Positions 43,316-53,031 of a DNA stretch of 64,000 nucleotides are shown here, piece by piece; the stretch's first letter is position 1; the number at the start of each line of letters is the position of its first letter. The DNA is taken from assembly GCA_900317025.1 (NCBI GenBank), contig ONFG01000003.1:1-64000 (forward strand), read 5' to 3'. Made by a program: the position numbers and the translations under genes. The stretch comes from an uncultured Eubacteriales bacterium (lineage in GTDB: Bacteria > Bacillota > Clostridia > Oscillospirales > Acutalibacteraceae). A model generated the notes under the pieces. The model saw only the letters and a program-made list of their open reading frames with translations. It was not told the DNA's origin and did not search any database.

Positions 43316-43762
43316 TTATTCCCCTTTGCACTGCTGCTCGTAACGCTCGTTTCCCCACCAGTTCTGCAGAAGCTCGCCGAGAGTTACCGTTCGGCGAGAG
43401 GAAAAGTCTGCCATGATCTCCATGCTTTTGTTGCGCTCGTCGAGCTGCATAAAGAACTCTCTGCACGCGCCGCAAGGCATCCCGCTCGATGAGCTGTCGC
43501 TCTCGCTTGGCGCTTTATCGCGAAATGCGATGAGCCTTTTTACGACGGTCTGCCCGCTGTTGACATACATATTCAGCGCCGCAACGCGCTCGGCGCAGAG
43601 GTTCATTACGCCGCTGCACCCCTCGATGCAAAAGCCGGTGAAGATCTCGCCGTTCTCCGCTTCAAGCGCGCACACCACATGGTGCGCATAAATAAACGGC
43701 GAAACGTCTTCGGGGTGATATTCGGCTTTAGCTTTTTCAAATAATGTATCCCAGATATCCAT
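43316..43762 (-). CDS. Cytidine-deaminase-like zinc enzyme
   Basis: A 148-residue member of the CDA fold. The zinc-binding and catalytic motif is NLCAERVAAL (Cys-Ala-Glu) with PCGACRE later on, as in cytidine and blasticidin-S deaminases. It probably deaminates cytidine or deoxycytidine in pyrimidine salvage. It is directly followed by the NUDIX gene. No promoter is visible in the 26 bp between it and the enolase terminator region, so it may rely on read-through from eno. Confidence 0.85.
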   Translation of the reverse strand: MDIWDTLFEKAKAEYHPEDVSPFIYAHHVVCALEAENGEIFTGFCIEGCSGVMNLCAERVAALNMYVNSGQTVVKRLIAFRDKAPSESDSSSSGMPCGACREFFMQLDERNKSMEIMADFSSRRTVTLGELLQNWWGNERYEQQCKGE

Positions 43763-43788
43763 ACTCGCCCCTCCATCTTCCCAAAGAT

Positions 43789-43810
43789 CCCCCGTGCAAA
43801 CACACGGGGG
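43789..43810 (-). terminator. Terminator/attenuator after enolase
   Basis: Perfect 8-bp GC-rich stem CCCCCGTG/CACGGGGG with a 6-nt loop, followed on the minus strand only by ATCTTT. The weak T-run suggests partial termination, which would let eno transcripts continue into the deaminase gene. Confidence 0.55.
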
Positions 43811-43841
43811 ACCTGTTTTAAAGACTATTTTTCAAGAAAAA

Positions 43842-45149
<1,308 letters not shown>

Positions 45150-45216
45150 CTACTCCTTTGAAAAAACTTTGTCATTTTCCGGAGGGATATTTGCCAATCC
45201 CTGCCTGACCTATTTA

Positions 45217-45245
45217 ATGATATCACACATTTTCCGAAAATGCAA
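45217..45245 (-). promoter_or_regulatory. Sigma-A promoter of eno
   Basis: Minus-strand -35 TTGCAT (45240-45245) and -10 TATCAT (45217-45222), 17-bp spacing. Confidence 0.75.
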
Positions 45246-45464
45246 GTAAATTCCTTGTTCATTTCCGTTCATATTTACTACATATTTGAAGATCGGGAAA
45301 TATAAAAACGTTTGGTTCGTGAAGATCATTCGTCATTATCAACAATCACAAAATATAAATAATAGTCACATTTCACGCCGCTTTTTCACGTTTCCGCAGC
45401 TTTTTTCAAATGCCGGCAAAACCTCTTCGTATGTGCAAAATAAAAATTAACCGACTGAAATAAT

Positions 45465-45498
45465 TGTGACAAAATTTTAAGACAGCCGGTGCGATAAT
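45465..45498 (+). promoter_or_regulatory. Candidate Spo0A-type promoter of spoIIGA-sigE
   Basis: A GTGACA -35-like box (45470-45475) and GATAAT (45493-45498) lie about 20 bp before spoIIGA, with spacing too long for an ordinary promoter (about 17-22 bp depending on register). The reverse strand reads TTTTGTCACAA, close to a Spo0A box. The long spacing recalls the Bacillus spoIIG promoter, but this is a weak call. The rest of 45246-45464 is AT-rich and shows nothing else. Confidence 0.35.
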
Positions 45499-45519
45499 GT
45501 AATCAAGAGGTGATGACCC

Positions 45520-46368
45520 TTGCGAACGATATACATCGACATTCTGCTCTCTGTCAACCTTATAATTAATTTTCTGCTGCTTTCGGCGGCGGCTTTTTAC
45601 CTGCACGAGAGCGTCTCCGTACGACGGCTTTTGCTCGGCGCGGCGGTCGGGGCGGTCGGGGCGCTTTCGATACTTCTGCCGGTGCTGCCGTTTTTCGTAA
45701 ACGTGCCGCTCAAAGCGGCTATAGGCGCCGCGACCATCTTCTCGGCATTCGGGCGGCGGGGGCGTCGACGGCTTTTAAAGCTCTTTGCCGTCTTCCTCAC
45801 TGCGACTTTCTTTTTTGGCGGGATAACCGCGGCGATGTGGTTTTTGTTTTCGCCGAAGTCACTCGTTGTAAAAAACAGTATCGTTTACCTCGACATCTCG
45901 CCGATCAGCCTGATCCTCTGCACCGTCGTCTGCTACGGCGCGTTTCGCCTCTTCCACACAATTTCAGGGCGGTACAAAAACGACTTTTCCGTCTGTATGC
46001 TCACATTGAAAAAGGGCGGCTGCGCCGTGAGAGTTCCCGCGAAGATCGACACAGGCAATTCGCTTTGCGAGCCGTTTTCGCAATGCCCGGTGATCGTTAT
46101 CGGGCGCGAGACGGCGGCGGCGGTGACGCCGATAGAGCTTGCCGAATATGAGACGGTCACGACGCTGCGCTACCGCACCGAAGTCTCGGGCGTGCGGTTC
46201 GTGCCGTTTTCTTCTGTCGGTGGACGGGGCATTCTCCCCTGCTTCAAGGCGGACGAGGTTTACATCAACGATGAGCCGTGCCGGAAGTGCGTTTACATCG
46301 CGCTTTGCAGTGAAGACGACATACAGGGCGATTTCCGTGCGCTCGTACCATGCGGGCTGCTCGACTGA
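45520..46368 (+). CDS. spoIIGA: Sigma-E processing peptidase SpoIIGA
   Basis: A 282-residue membrane-embedded aspartic protease that removes the pro-sequence of sigma E in the mother cell during sporulation. Five hydrophobic helices occupy about residues 1-150; the cytoplasmic protease domain has the catalytic Asp in [16 protein letters not shown] 45520 follows an AAGAGGTGAT site. It is directly upstream of sigE with a 16-bp gap, the universal arrangement. Confidence 0.94.
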   Translation: MRTIYIDILLSVNLIINFLLLSAAAFYLHESVSVRRLLLGAAVGAVGALSILLPVLPFFVNVPLKAAIGAATIFSAFGRRGRRRLLKLFAVFLTATFFFGGITAAMWFLFSPKSLVVKNSIVYLDISPISLILCTVVCYGAFRLFHTISGRYKNDFSVCMLTLKKGGCAVRVPAKIDTGNSLCEPFSQCPVIVIGRETAAAVTPIELAEYETVTTLRYRTEVSGVRFVPFSSVGGRGILPCFKADEVYINDEPCRKCVYIALCSEDDIQGDFRALVPCGLLD

Positions 46369-46384
46369 CGAAAGGAGTTCACAC

Positions 46385-47125
46385 ATGAAAAGATTTATCT
46401 CATCTATAAAGGCGCTGCTTTACACGCTCGGGCAGGGGCTGTCTGACGAGACAGTCTACTACATCAATGGACCTGAAACGCTTCCGCCGCCGCTTTCAAA
46501 GGAGGCAGAGCAGCAGATAATGCAGCGCATCATCGAGGAGGAGCAGACCGAAAAAAACGGCGCACGCGAGCCGCTCATCACCCACAACCTTCGGCTTGTC
46601 GTGTACATTGCGAAGAAGTTCGAGTCGAGCGCGGCGTCTATAGAGGATCTGATCTCGATCGGGACAATCGGGCTTATAAAGGCGGTCAACACATTTCGTC
46701 CGGAGAAGAACATCAAGCTTGCGACGTACGCCTCGCGATGCATCGAAAACGAGATACTGATGTTTCTCAGAAAAAGCTCGCAGCAGCGCAACGAGGTCTC
46801 GATCGACGAGCCGCTCAACGTCGACTGGGACGGCAACGAACTTCTGCTCAGCGACGTTCTCGGCAGCGACGCCGACGCAGTAAATGCAGAGTTGGAGCAG
46901 CAGGTGGAGTGCAGTATGCTCCTCTCGGCGGTTGAAAAGCTTACGCAGCGCGAACGGGAGATAATGGAGCTTCGCTTCGGGCTTCACGGCAAGGGCTGCC
47001 ACACTCAGAAGGAGGTCGCCGATATGCTCGGGATATCGCAGTCGTACATTTCAAGGCTGGAAAAGAAGATAATCGTGAAACTGCGGGCAGAGCTTGAAAA
47101 ATACGACGAGCCGGCTGCAACGTGA
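46385..47125 (+). CDS. sigE: RNA polymerase sporulation sigma factor sigma E
   Basis: A 246-residue sigma-70-family factor that directs early mother-cell transcription. The N-terminal pro-sequence of about 30 residues is present ([15 protein letters not shown]). Regions 2.2 ([16 protein letters not shown]), 2.3-2.4 ([20 protein letters not shown]) and 4.2 ([19 protein letters not shown]) are intact. ATG 46385 has an AAAGGAG site. The stop codon lies inside the loop of its own terminator hairpin. Confidence 0.97.
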   Translation: MKRFISSIKALLYTLGQGLSDETVYYINGPETLPPPLSKEAEQQIMQRIIEEEQTEKNGAREPLITHNLRLVVYIAKKFESSAASIEDLISIGTIGLIKAVNTFRPEKNIKLATYASRCIENEILMFLRKSSQQRNEVSIDEPLNVDWDGNELLLSDVLGSDADAVNAELEQQVECSMLLSAVEKLTQREREIMELRFGLHGKGCHTQKEVADMLGISQSYISRLEKKIIVKLRAELEKYDEPAAT

Positions 47126-47142
47126 TATTGCAGCCGGCTTTC
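47109..47142 (+). terminator. Terminator overlapping the sigE stop codon
   Basis: Perfect 12-bp stem AGCCGGCTGCAA/TTGCAGCCGGCT with the TGA stop in the 7-nt loop, then a short TT run. Confidence 0.65.
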
Positions 47143-47178
47143 CGGGTGAATATTTGATTTATAAATTTTACAGTTAAG

Positions 47179-47229
47179 TGAGCAACCTCAGCCTTCATGC
47201 TCTATGTCCGGCACATTGGCTTCGCCTCG
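47179..47229 (+). repeat. 51-bp direct repeat, first copy
   Basis: Starts TGAGCAACCTCAGCC and ends CTTCGCCTCG; repeated at 47323-47373 with two differences. No gene is visible between sigE and the lipoprotein gene on either strand. Confidence 0.85.
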
Positions 47230-47316
47230 CCGGGCAGGCGCCCGGATGCAGTTCCGTTTATAGTTTTTTATATGCAAAGCTGATCTCCGCACCGCAAGGA
47301 ACTTTAATACGTTATG
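47217..47316 (-). repeat. Degenerate dispersed repeat R1, copy 4
   Basis: Minus-strand reading contains CTTGCGGTGCGGAGATCAGC and AAACGGAACTGC, matching the R1 core. It fills the space between the two 51-bp direct repeats. Confidence 0.5.
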
Positions 47317-47322
47317 CTTTTT

Positions 47323-47373
47323 TGAGCAATCTCAGCCTTCATGCTCTATGTCCGGCACATTAGCTTCGCCTCG
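47323..47373 (+). repeat. 51-bp direct repeat, second copy
   Basis: 49 of 51 bases match 47179-47229. Confidence 0.85.
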
Positions 47374-47479
47374 TGCCTGCTTTTTTTGGGAGAGGAAGGC
47401 TTTTGTTTTCTCGCTTCGCGTTTATTTTGCTCTGCTTTTTATTTGTATGTGCATTTATGGGGCGCCGCCCCATACCCCG

Positions 47480-47503
47480 CCAACTTTTTTGTAAAAAAGT
47501 TGG
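47480..47503. repeat. Dispersed hairpin R5, copy 1
   Basis: CCAACTTTTTT/AAAAAAGTTGG inverted repeat followed by ACAAAAACTTTAA. Similar hairpins with the same flank occur at 48932 and 57788. It lies behind the lipoprotein gene (minus strand) and may act as a terminator. Confidence 0.6.
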
Positions 47504-47525
47504 ACAAAAACTTTAAGTGTTTTTC

Positions 47526-48782
47526 TTACTTCGTCTGCTTAACAGCGTTGACGAGCGGCAGATACAGCTTGATCGAGATCTCGTTCAATTCGCCGTAGAA
47601 AGCCAAATTCGTCAGAACAACCAGCTTCGTGTCGGTCTTGTAGTCGGCATAGACCTGCGACGAGTAAGCGTAAGTCCTGCCGCTGTGGTGCCACAGGTCG
47701 TCAGAGGTGTTCCAGCCGTAGTTGTAGAAAAGAAGCGATTTTTCGATCGTCTTCCTGTCCTGCGGGGTGAAGATCTCGTCGGTCGTAACGAGGCTCAGCC
47801 ATTTGTTGACGTCCTCAACGTTCGAGACGACCGAGCCCGCCGAGAAAAGGTAAGCGTAGCCGCCCTCTGCGGTCAGTTCCTTTGTATCTTTATCCGAGAC
47901 GTATTTCTCCTCTGCGTAGGAGTAGCCGGTGCAGCAGTCCTTGCCGTCGCCGACGAAGTACGTGTTATTCATACCGGCTTTGTCGAAGAAATTAGTCTGA
48001 AGATAGTCGCGGTAGCTCATGCCGGAAAGCTGCTCGATTATGATGCCGAGAAGGTAGTACGCCGAATTTGAGTATTCGTAGACCTTGCCCGGCTCGGCGA
48101 ACACTCCACCCTCGAATATCGTGTCGACGATGTACTTTTTCGCGGCTTCATCCGACTTGTTTGCCGCCTTTACATACGCCTTGACCTTCTCTTCGTCGTT
48201 TTCGATGATCGCCATATAATCTCCCATGCCGGACGACATCTCGAGCAGATGCGCAATCGTGATATTTTTGATGAAGTCGTAATCGTAGTCGGGAAAATAC
48301 TTATCGATCGTGTCGGAGGTGCTGAGCTTACCCTCCTTGGCGAGCTGCATTATCGCCGTGCCGGTGAACTGCTTCGTCACCGAGCCGATCTGATAGAGCG
48401 TATCGTTCTCGTTCTCGCCGTTTTTAACGCCCGTTTTACCGTAGGATTTCTCATATATTATCCTGTTGCCCGAGGAAAGCAGCACCGTGCCGGAAAAGTC
48501 GGGGTACTGCGAGATGACCTCGTCAGCGTTTTTTGCGATCTCTTTCATCTTTTCTTGAGAGAGTGGGCTTGTCGACGGCTGCTCCGGCTCGTCGGAGTCA
48601 ATCTCGGGATTCTCGGTAAATTGGAAAAACACCTCGCCGTCGGTGAGGTCTTCCTTTTCGTTTTCGGAAGAATCAGCCTTGCCGTTTTTCACGATGAAAT
48701 CCGCAAACGGCATACTGCACCCCGTAAACGCCGCCATAATTAGCAGTGTGCAGGCTAGAATTACAGAAACCAGTTTTTTCAT
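47526..48782 (-). CDS. Beta-lactamase-like serine hydrolase lipoprotein
   Basis: A 418-residue exported protein. A lipoprotein signal peptide ends in the lipobox AAFTGC (Cys about 22), so it is tethered outside the membrane. The body is a class C beta-lactamase/DD-peptidase fold with all three motifs: SVTK (Ser-x-x-Lys), YSN (Tyr-x-Asn) and HSG. An acidic linker (residues 35-65) separates the anchor from the enzyme. It may act on peptidoglycan peptides, D-amino-acid esters or beta-lactams; which one cannot be told. Confidence 0.92.
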   Translation of the reverse strand: MKKLVSVILACTLLIMAAFTGCSMPFADFIVKNGKADSSENEKEDLTDGEVFFQFTENPEIDSDEPEQPSTSPLSQEKMKEIAKNADEVISQYPDFSGTVLLSSGNRIIYEKSYGKTGVKNGENENDTLYQIGSVTKQFTGTAIMQLAKEGKLSTSDTIDKYFPDYDYDFIKNITIAHLLEMSSGMGDYMAIIENDEEKVKAYVKAANKSDEAAKKYIVDTIFEGGVFAEPGKVYEYSNSAYYLLGIIIEQLSGMSYRDYLQTNFFDKAGMNNTYFVGDGKDCCTGYSYAEEKYVSDKDTKELTAEGGYAYLFSAGSVVSNVEDVNKWLSLVTTDEIFTPQDRKTIEKSLLFYNYGWNTSDDLWHHSGRTYAYSSQVYADYKTDTKLVVLTNLAFYGELNEISIKLYLPLVNAVKQTK

Positions 48783-48839
48783 GATTTGACACGATCCCTT
48801 TTACGTCATTTGCCGAAACATTTTTCGACATCTTTCATT

Positions 48840-48868
48840 ATTGTAACAGAAGATTACGAATTAGTCAA
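48840..48868 (-). promoter_or_regulatory. Sigma-A promoter of the lipoprotein gene
   Basis: Minus-strand -35 TTGACT (48863-48868) and -10 TACAAT (48840-48845), 17-bp spacing. Confidence 0.8.
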
Positions 48869-48931
48869 TATTTCCGCTAATAATCCCACGAAAAATACCT
48901 TTTCTTAAAAGAACATTAATTAAAGTTTTTA

Positions 48932-48955
48932 CCAAGCCTTTTTAAAAAGGGGTGG
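48932..48955. repeat. Dispersed hairpin R5, copy 2
   Basis: CCAAGCCTTTTT/AAAAAGGGGTGG inverted repeat flanked by GGCGAAAG and, on the other side, TAAAGTTTTTA, as at 57788. Confidence 0.6.
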
Positions 48956-48988
48956 CGAAAGCAGCCGTAAAAAAGATCCAACACTGCG

Positions 48989-49021
48989 AAAAAACTGCAG
49001 CGACCCGTCGACCGCTGCAGT
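48989..49021 (-). terminator. Terminator of the nfeD/SPFH operon
   Basis: Perfect 9-bp stem ACTGCAGCG/CGCTGCAGT, followed on the minus strand by TTTTTTCGC. Confidence 0.85.
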
Positions 49022-49048
49022 TTTGATTTTAATAATATTCCGGAATAG

Positions 49049-49951
49049 TTATTTCTGCAGATCTGCACCTGCGATCTCTTTGATAGAGGTAACGATACCG
49101 GCGAGATTCTGCATATTTGAAGGAACAATGATCTTCGTAGCCTTGCCGTCGGCAACCTTTTGAAGCGCTTCCAAGCTCTTGAGCTCGATTACCTTGTTCG
49201 ACGGATCGGCTTCACTTAACATTCTGAGAGAATTAGCATAAGCCTGCTGTACCGTGAGGATAGCTTCGGCTTCACCCTGAGCCTCACGGATCTTAGACTC
49301 TTTGATAGCGTCTGCCTGGAGGATCGCAGCGTCTCTGTGACCCTGTGCCACGAGTATCTGGCTTTCCTTCTCGCCTTCTGCGTCGAGAATCCTAGCTCGG
49401 CGCTCACGCTCAGCCTTCATCTGCTTTTCCATTGCGTCGCGGATCTCCTTCGGGGGAAGGATGTTTTTAAGCTCAACACGGTTTACCTTGATGCCCCAGG
49501 CGTCGGTAGCCTCGTCGAGGATGACCCTGATCTTAGAGTTGATAACATCACGGGAAGACAGCGTATGGTCGAGCTCAAGCTCGCCGACGATGTTACGAAG
49601 GGTTGTAGCCGTGAGGTTCTCGATAGCCGAGATCGGGTTTTCTACACCGTAAGTGTAAAGCTTTGCGTCGGTGATCTGAAAATAAACCACCGTATCTATC
49701 TGCATACCAACGTTATCCTTTGTGATAACCTGCTGGGGCGGGAAATCCGCTACCTGCTCCTTGAGCGAAACTTTCTTGGCGATCCTGTCCAGGAAGGGCC
49801 ATTTTACATGAGGACCTGTGTACCATGTTCCGTAGTAGGTACCAAGGCGCTCGATAACGTAAGCGTTAGCCTGCGCAACGATCTTTACGTTTGAGATTAT
49901 AACAACAATAATAACAAAAACAACTATTCCGAAAAAAACTGCACCATTCAC
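49049..49951 (-). CDS. SPFH/Band-7 (stomatin-like) membrane protein
   Basis: About 300 residues: one N-terminal membrane helix (about 5-25), the SPFH domain (VIERLGTYYGTWYTGPHVKW through NRVELKNILPP) and a long coiled coil rich in Ala, Glu and Arg that ends with an Ile-rich region. Stomatin homologues form rings at membrane microdomains and often pair with NfeD partners or membrane proteases. GTG 49951 gives the best spacing from the AAAGGAG site; ATG 49960 is too close to it. It follows nfeD by 28 bp, so the two form one operon. Confidence 0.93.
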   Translation of the reverse strand: MNGAVFFGIVVFVIIVVIISNVKIVAQANAYVIERLGTYYGTWYTGPHVKWPFLDRIAKKVSLKEQVADFPPQQVITKDNVGMQIDTVVYFQITDAKLYTYGVENPISAIENLTATTLRNIVGELELDHTLSSRDVINSKIRVILDEATDAWGIKVNRVELKNILPPKEIRDAMEKQMKAERERRARILDAEGEKESQILVAQGHRDAAILQADAIKESKIREAQGEAEAILTVQQAYANSLRMLSEADPSNKVIELKSLEALQKVADGKATKIIVPSNMQNLAGIVTSIKEIAGADLQK

Positions 49952-49979
49952 AGCAATCATCTCCTTTAAACTTACTCGG

Positions 49980-50417
49980 TCACACTTTCGGTTCAACGAC
50001 GAGCTTCACACCCACGATCTCCTTAACGATTACCTCGCTGCCCTTAGGAATCCTGATCCCCGCAGCAGCCTTTGCCGACCACACGCTTCCGCCGACCTTG
50101 ACCTGCCCGCCGCCCTTGACATCTTCGATGTCTTCGAGCACAACGGCCGTCTTGCCGATGTACCTGTCGGCGTTTGTAGGCTCGACCTTCGTGGAAGACT
50201 TAATCTTCCTGACGAAGGGCCTCGTTGCCGCAAGCAAAACAAGCGACACACCGACAAATACAAAAAGCTGGATCGGGAATGAGGGTGTAAAGAAGCTCAC
50301 GATCGCCGCCGCAAGCGCACCTGCGACAAACCATACCGATACGAGCTGCGCAGTAACGCCCTCGAAGATCGCCATTATAACTATTACGGCGATCCAGATG
50401 AATGGCATAATATCCAT
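49980..50417 (-). CDS. NfeD-family membrane protein
   Basis: A 145-residue protein with three or four membrane helices (about residues 3-75) and a C-terminal OB-fold of the NfeD type (IGKTAVVLEDIEDVKGGGQVKV through EVIVKEIVGVKLVVEP). It lacks the N-terminal protease domain of long NfeD proteins. ATG 50417 has a GGGAGGTG site and lies 22 bp after a strong -10 box, which excludes a start further upstream. It is the standard partner of the stomatin-like protein encoded next. Confidence 0.9.
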   Translation of the reverse strand: MDIMPFIWIAVIVIMAIFEGVTAQLVSVWFVAGALAAAIVSFFTPSFPIQLFVFVGVSLVLLAATRPFVRKIKSSTKVEPTNADRYIGKTAVVLEDIEDVKGGGQVKVGGSVWSAKAAAGIRIPKGSEVIVKEIVGVKLVVEPKV

Positions 50418-50438
50418 CACATACACCTCCCTGCCGAT

Positions 50439-50467
50439 ATTATACCAGATTTCGCACTTCAAGTCAA
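50439..50467 (-). promoter_or_regulatory. Sigma-A promoter of nfeD/SPFH
   Basis: Minus-strand -35 TTGACT (50462-50467) and perfect -10 TATAAT (50439-50444), 17-bp spacing. Confidence 0.85.
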
Positions 50468-50657
50468 GAATTGCACCTGCCAATAAAAAACAATTATTTT
50501 TGGCAATTTATCACAAATTACGCCGTGATAATCCGCATAACGTTTTTCATACTATATATAAGTGTATCCGCTTTTGTACGGCAGCGGCAAAAACAAAGCA
50601 GCGCCGCTGCCGGTTCTAAAGCCGCAGAAGAGTTCACGAAAAAATTTACAATTGCTG

Positions 50658-50687
50658 TGTACAAATCCGCCGGGGTTGTGTTATAAT
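50658..50687 (+). promoter_or_regulatory. Promoter of the DUF4364 gene
   Basis: -35 TGTACA (50658-50663) and perfect -10 TATAAT (50682-50687), 18-bp spacing. Confidence 0.65.
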
Positions 50688-50719
50688 ATGAGTAACCATA
50701 AAGAAACGGCGGTGATGAT

Positions 50720-51340
50720 ATGGAAATCGAATACGACGCACTGGACGCCGGCATCGACCCGGGCGGACTGCGCACAAGAAGCAATGTGAGGCTGCTTATC
50801 TGCTACATTCTCGACAGTCTCAAAAAGCCCATCAAACGCGACTACGTTATAACCTCGATGCAAAAAAACGGTATCGCCAACTACTTTGAGATCATCGACG
50901 CCTTCGTCGACCTGCGCAATAAGGAGAATATCATTCTCACCGATGAGGCGCAGGACACCTACACCGTCAGCAAATCCGGCAGGCTTATCGCCGCTAACCT
51001 AGGCGAGGATCTGCCGCTGACGATACGCGAGCGCGCGCTCTCCGCCGTATGCGAGCTGATGGTGCAGGAGCAGAACGAGACAGAGAACACTGCCGAGATC
51101 ATTAAGCAGAAAAACGGCTACATGGTAGACTGCCACATCAAGGGCTTTGAGTCCGATCTTTTCAGCTTCCAGCTCTATGTGCCGGACTCGAAGCAGGCGC
51201 GCCTTGTCAAGCGCAACTTCCAGTCTAACCCCGAGATGATCTACAAAATGATGATCGCCTCGATAACGGGCAACGCCGAGTTTGCCGAACAGACACTCGA
51301 GGAGATAAAGACGCGGGGCATCAGAAAGCAGCGCTCATAA
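50720..51340 (+). CDS. DUF4364 family protein
   Basis: A 206-residue soluble protein resembling the Clostridia-specific DUF4364 family. A winged-helix-like N-terminus (about residues 20-100; LLICYILDSLKKPIKRDYVITS, NYFEIIDAFVDLRNKENI) suggests DNA binding, followed by a beta-rich C-terminal part. It is convergent with the BofA-like gene, and the two overlap by 6 bp at their stops. The regulatory role is inferred from the fold, not shown. Confidence 0.8.
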   Translation: MEIEYDALDAGIDPGGLRTRSNVRLLICYILDSLKKPIKRDYVITSMQKNGIANYFEIIDAFVDLRNKENIILTDEAQDTYTVSKSGRLIAANLGEDLPLTIRERALSAVCELMVQEQNETENTAEIIKQKNGYMVDCHIKGFESDLFSFQLYVPDSKQARLVKRNFQSNPEMIYKMMIASITGNAEFAEQTLEEIKTRGIRKQRS

Positions 51341-51598
51341 AAAGAACGCGTTCAAAAAAACTATCAACAGCGCTCCCGGCACGCCCCCTATCATGGCCGT
51401 GCCGAGCGTCAGCGCTCCTACCGTCACCGGGATACCGGTAAGTGGCTCGAGCAGGTGCGCCAAAAGCAGGGTGACAGTCCCCGCGAGCATTCCCGAAAAC
51501 GATCTCCAGAGCGGATCCTTCGCACCGTGAAGCGCCTCCGCCATGGAGAATATCAAAAAGAAAAAGCATATCATGCAGGCAAAAAGCGTCATATTCAT
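51335..51598 (-). CDS. BofA-family (pro-sigma-K processing inhibitor-like) membrane protein
   Basis: An 87-residue protein with an N-terminal membrane helix and the BofA C-terminal pattern GIPVTVGALTLGTAMIGGVP, then a final hydrophobic segment. In Bacillus BofA holds the sigma-K protease SpoIVFB inactive until the forespore signals. Several Clostridia keep BofA-like proteins without SpoIVFB, so the role here is uncertain. ATG 51598 follows an AAGGAGGAGTC-type site. Confidence 0.75.
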   Translation of the reverse strand: MNMTLFACMICFFFLIFSMAEALHGAKDPLWRSFSGMLAGTVTLLLAHLLEPLTGIPVTVGALTLGTAMIGGVPGALLIVFLNAFFL

Positions 51599-51684
51599 AA
51601 GCTGACTCCTCCTTGTGCGGAAATATCGGTATTACATGGATATGCACGCTTTTGGTTTGTTATGAAAAGGAAGGCAGAAACAGA

Positions 51685-53031
51685 ATGGTAAAACTACCAC
51701 CGCAGGTAAAAAAGGCGCTCCGGATGCTGCGCAGGAACGGCTTTGAGGCGTACATAATCGGCGGCTGCGTGCGTGACAGGCTGCTCGGCGAGCAGCCTAA
51801 GGACTACGATATCACCACATCTGCACATCCCGAGGAAACGGAGCGTGTGTTCGAGGGCTTCCGTGTGATAGAAACTGGTATAAAGCACGGCACCGTTACC
51901 GTACTCATAGACGAGATGCCGCTTGAGATAACGACTTACCGTATCGATTCCGATTATGTCGACAACCGCCACCCGGAAAGCGTGACGTTTACAAAAGATC
52001 TGCGCGAAGACACCGCCAGGAGGGATTTTACGATGAACGCCGTAGCAGTTGACGAAAACGGTGCGATCGTCGACTTTCACGGCGGCAGAGAGGACATTGA
52101 GCGTCGCATTATCCGCTGCGTAGGAGACCCGGACAAGCGCTTCGGCGAGGACGCTCTGCGCATACTTCGCGCCGTCAGGTTCTCGTCGGTGCTGGGCTTT
52201 GAGATCGAGCAGCGCACGAAGGAAGCCGTCTTTTCAAATAAGGAGCTTTTGAAAAACATCAGCAGTGAGCGCATTGCCTCGGAGCTTTTAAAGCTGGTGT
52301 GCGGCAAAAACGCCCGCAGCGTCATAGTTGAGTACATAGACGTGCTCTCCGTCGTGATACCGGAGCTTGCTGCGATGAAGGGCTTCGATCAGCACAATTT
52401 TCACCACATATACGACGTGCTCGAGCACACGGCGGCAGCCGTCGAAAACACCCCCGCCGACAGCCCAGTGCTGCGCCTTGCGGCCCTCTTTCACGACGTA
52501 GGCAAGCCGCTGTGCTTCTCGATGAAGGACGGCGTAGGCCATTTTTACGGCCACGCATCGGTCGGCGCGGATATGACCAACGCGATACTTTCGCGCCTTA
52601 AGCTCGACAACGCCACCAGAGAGACGGTCGTCAAGCTCATAAAGCTCCACGACGTTCAGATCGAAGAGACAGAAACGGCAGTCAAGCGCTGTATGAACCG
52701 CCACACGCCGGAAATATTCTTTCTTCTTTTGCAGCTCAAAAAAGCCGATACGCTTGCTCTCGCGCCCAAGTGGGCAGTGCGCTGCGAGTACCTCGACAGG
52801 CTCAAAAAAACGGCCGAGGATATCCTCAGCCGGAAGGAATGCTTTTCGATGAAGCAGCTCGCAGTAAACGGGCGCGACCTCATCACCATCGGCTATGCGC
52901 CGGGAAAAGAGCTGGGGCTTTGCCTTTCGGATATGCTCGAGCGCGTCATCTCGGGAGAGCTTGCAAACGAGCGGGATTCGCTCATAGGATTCGCACTATC
53001 CCGCCTATGTCAAGAAGCGGGGCGTCGGTAA
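51685..53031 (+). CDS. cca: CCA-adding tRNA nucleotidyltransferase
   Basis: A 448-residue class II nucleotidyltransferase with an HD domain. The head has IIGGCVRDRLLG, the catalytic DYDITT and the RRDFTMNAVA motif; the neck has GDPDKRFGEDALRILRAVRF; then comes an HD domain with ALFHDVGKPLCF and HASVGADM. It adds or repairs the 3' CCA of tRNAs. ATG 51685 is chosen over upstream codons, which lie in the BofA promoter region. Its last 50 bp overlap the convergent DUF6873 gene. Confidence 0.95.
   Translation: MVKLPPQVKKALRMLRRNGFEAYIIGGCVRDRLLGEQPKDYDITTSAHPEETERVFEGFRVIETGIKHGTVTVLIDEMPLEITTYRIDSDYVDNRHPESVTFTKDLREDTARRDFTMNAVAVDENGAIVDFHGGREDIERRIIRCVGDPDKRFGEDALRILRAVRFSSVLGFEIEQRTKEAVFSNKELLKNISSERIASELLKLVCGKNARSVIVEYIDVLSVVIPELAAMKGFDQHNFHHIYDVLEHTAAAVENTPADSPVLRLAALFHDVGKPLCFSMKDGVGHFYGHASVGADMTNAILSRLKLDNATRETVVKLIKLHDVQIEETETAVKRCMNRHTPEIFFLLLQLKKADTLALAPKWAVRCEYLDRLKKTAEDILSRKECFSMKQLAVNGRDLITIGYAPGKELGLCLSDMLERVISGELANERDSLIGFALSRLCQEAGRR

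Noticed and set aside
43314..43475. Upstream extension of the NUDIX gene
   Set aside because: It overlaps the cytidine deaminase gene in another frame; GTG 43313 is better supported.
51335..51598. Assigning a full BofA/SpoIVFA/SpoIVFB checkpoint
   Set aside because: Only the BofA-like protein is in the window; no SpoIVFA or SpoIVFB gene is adjacent.
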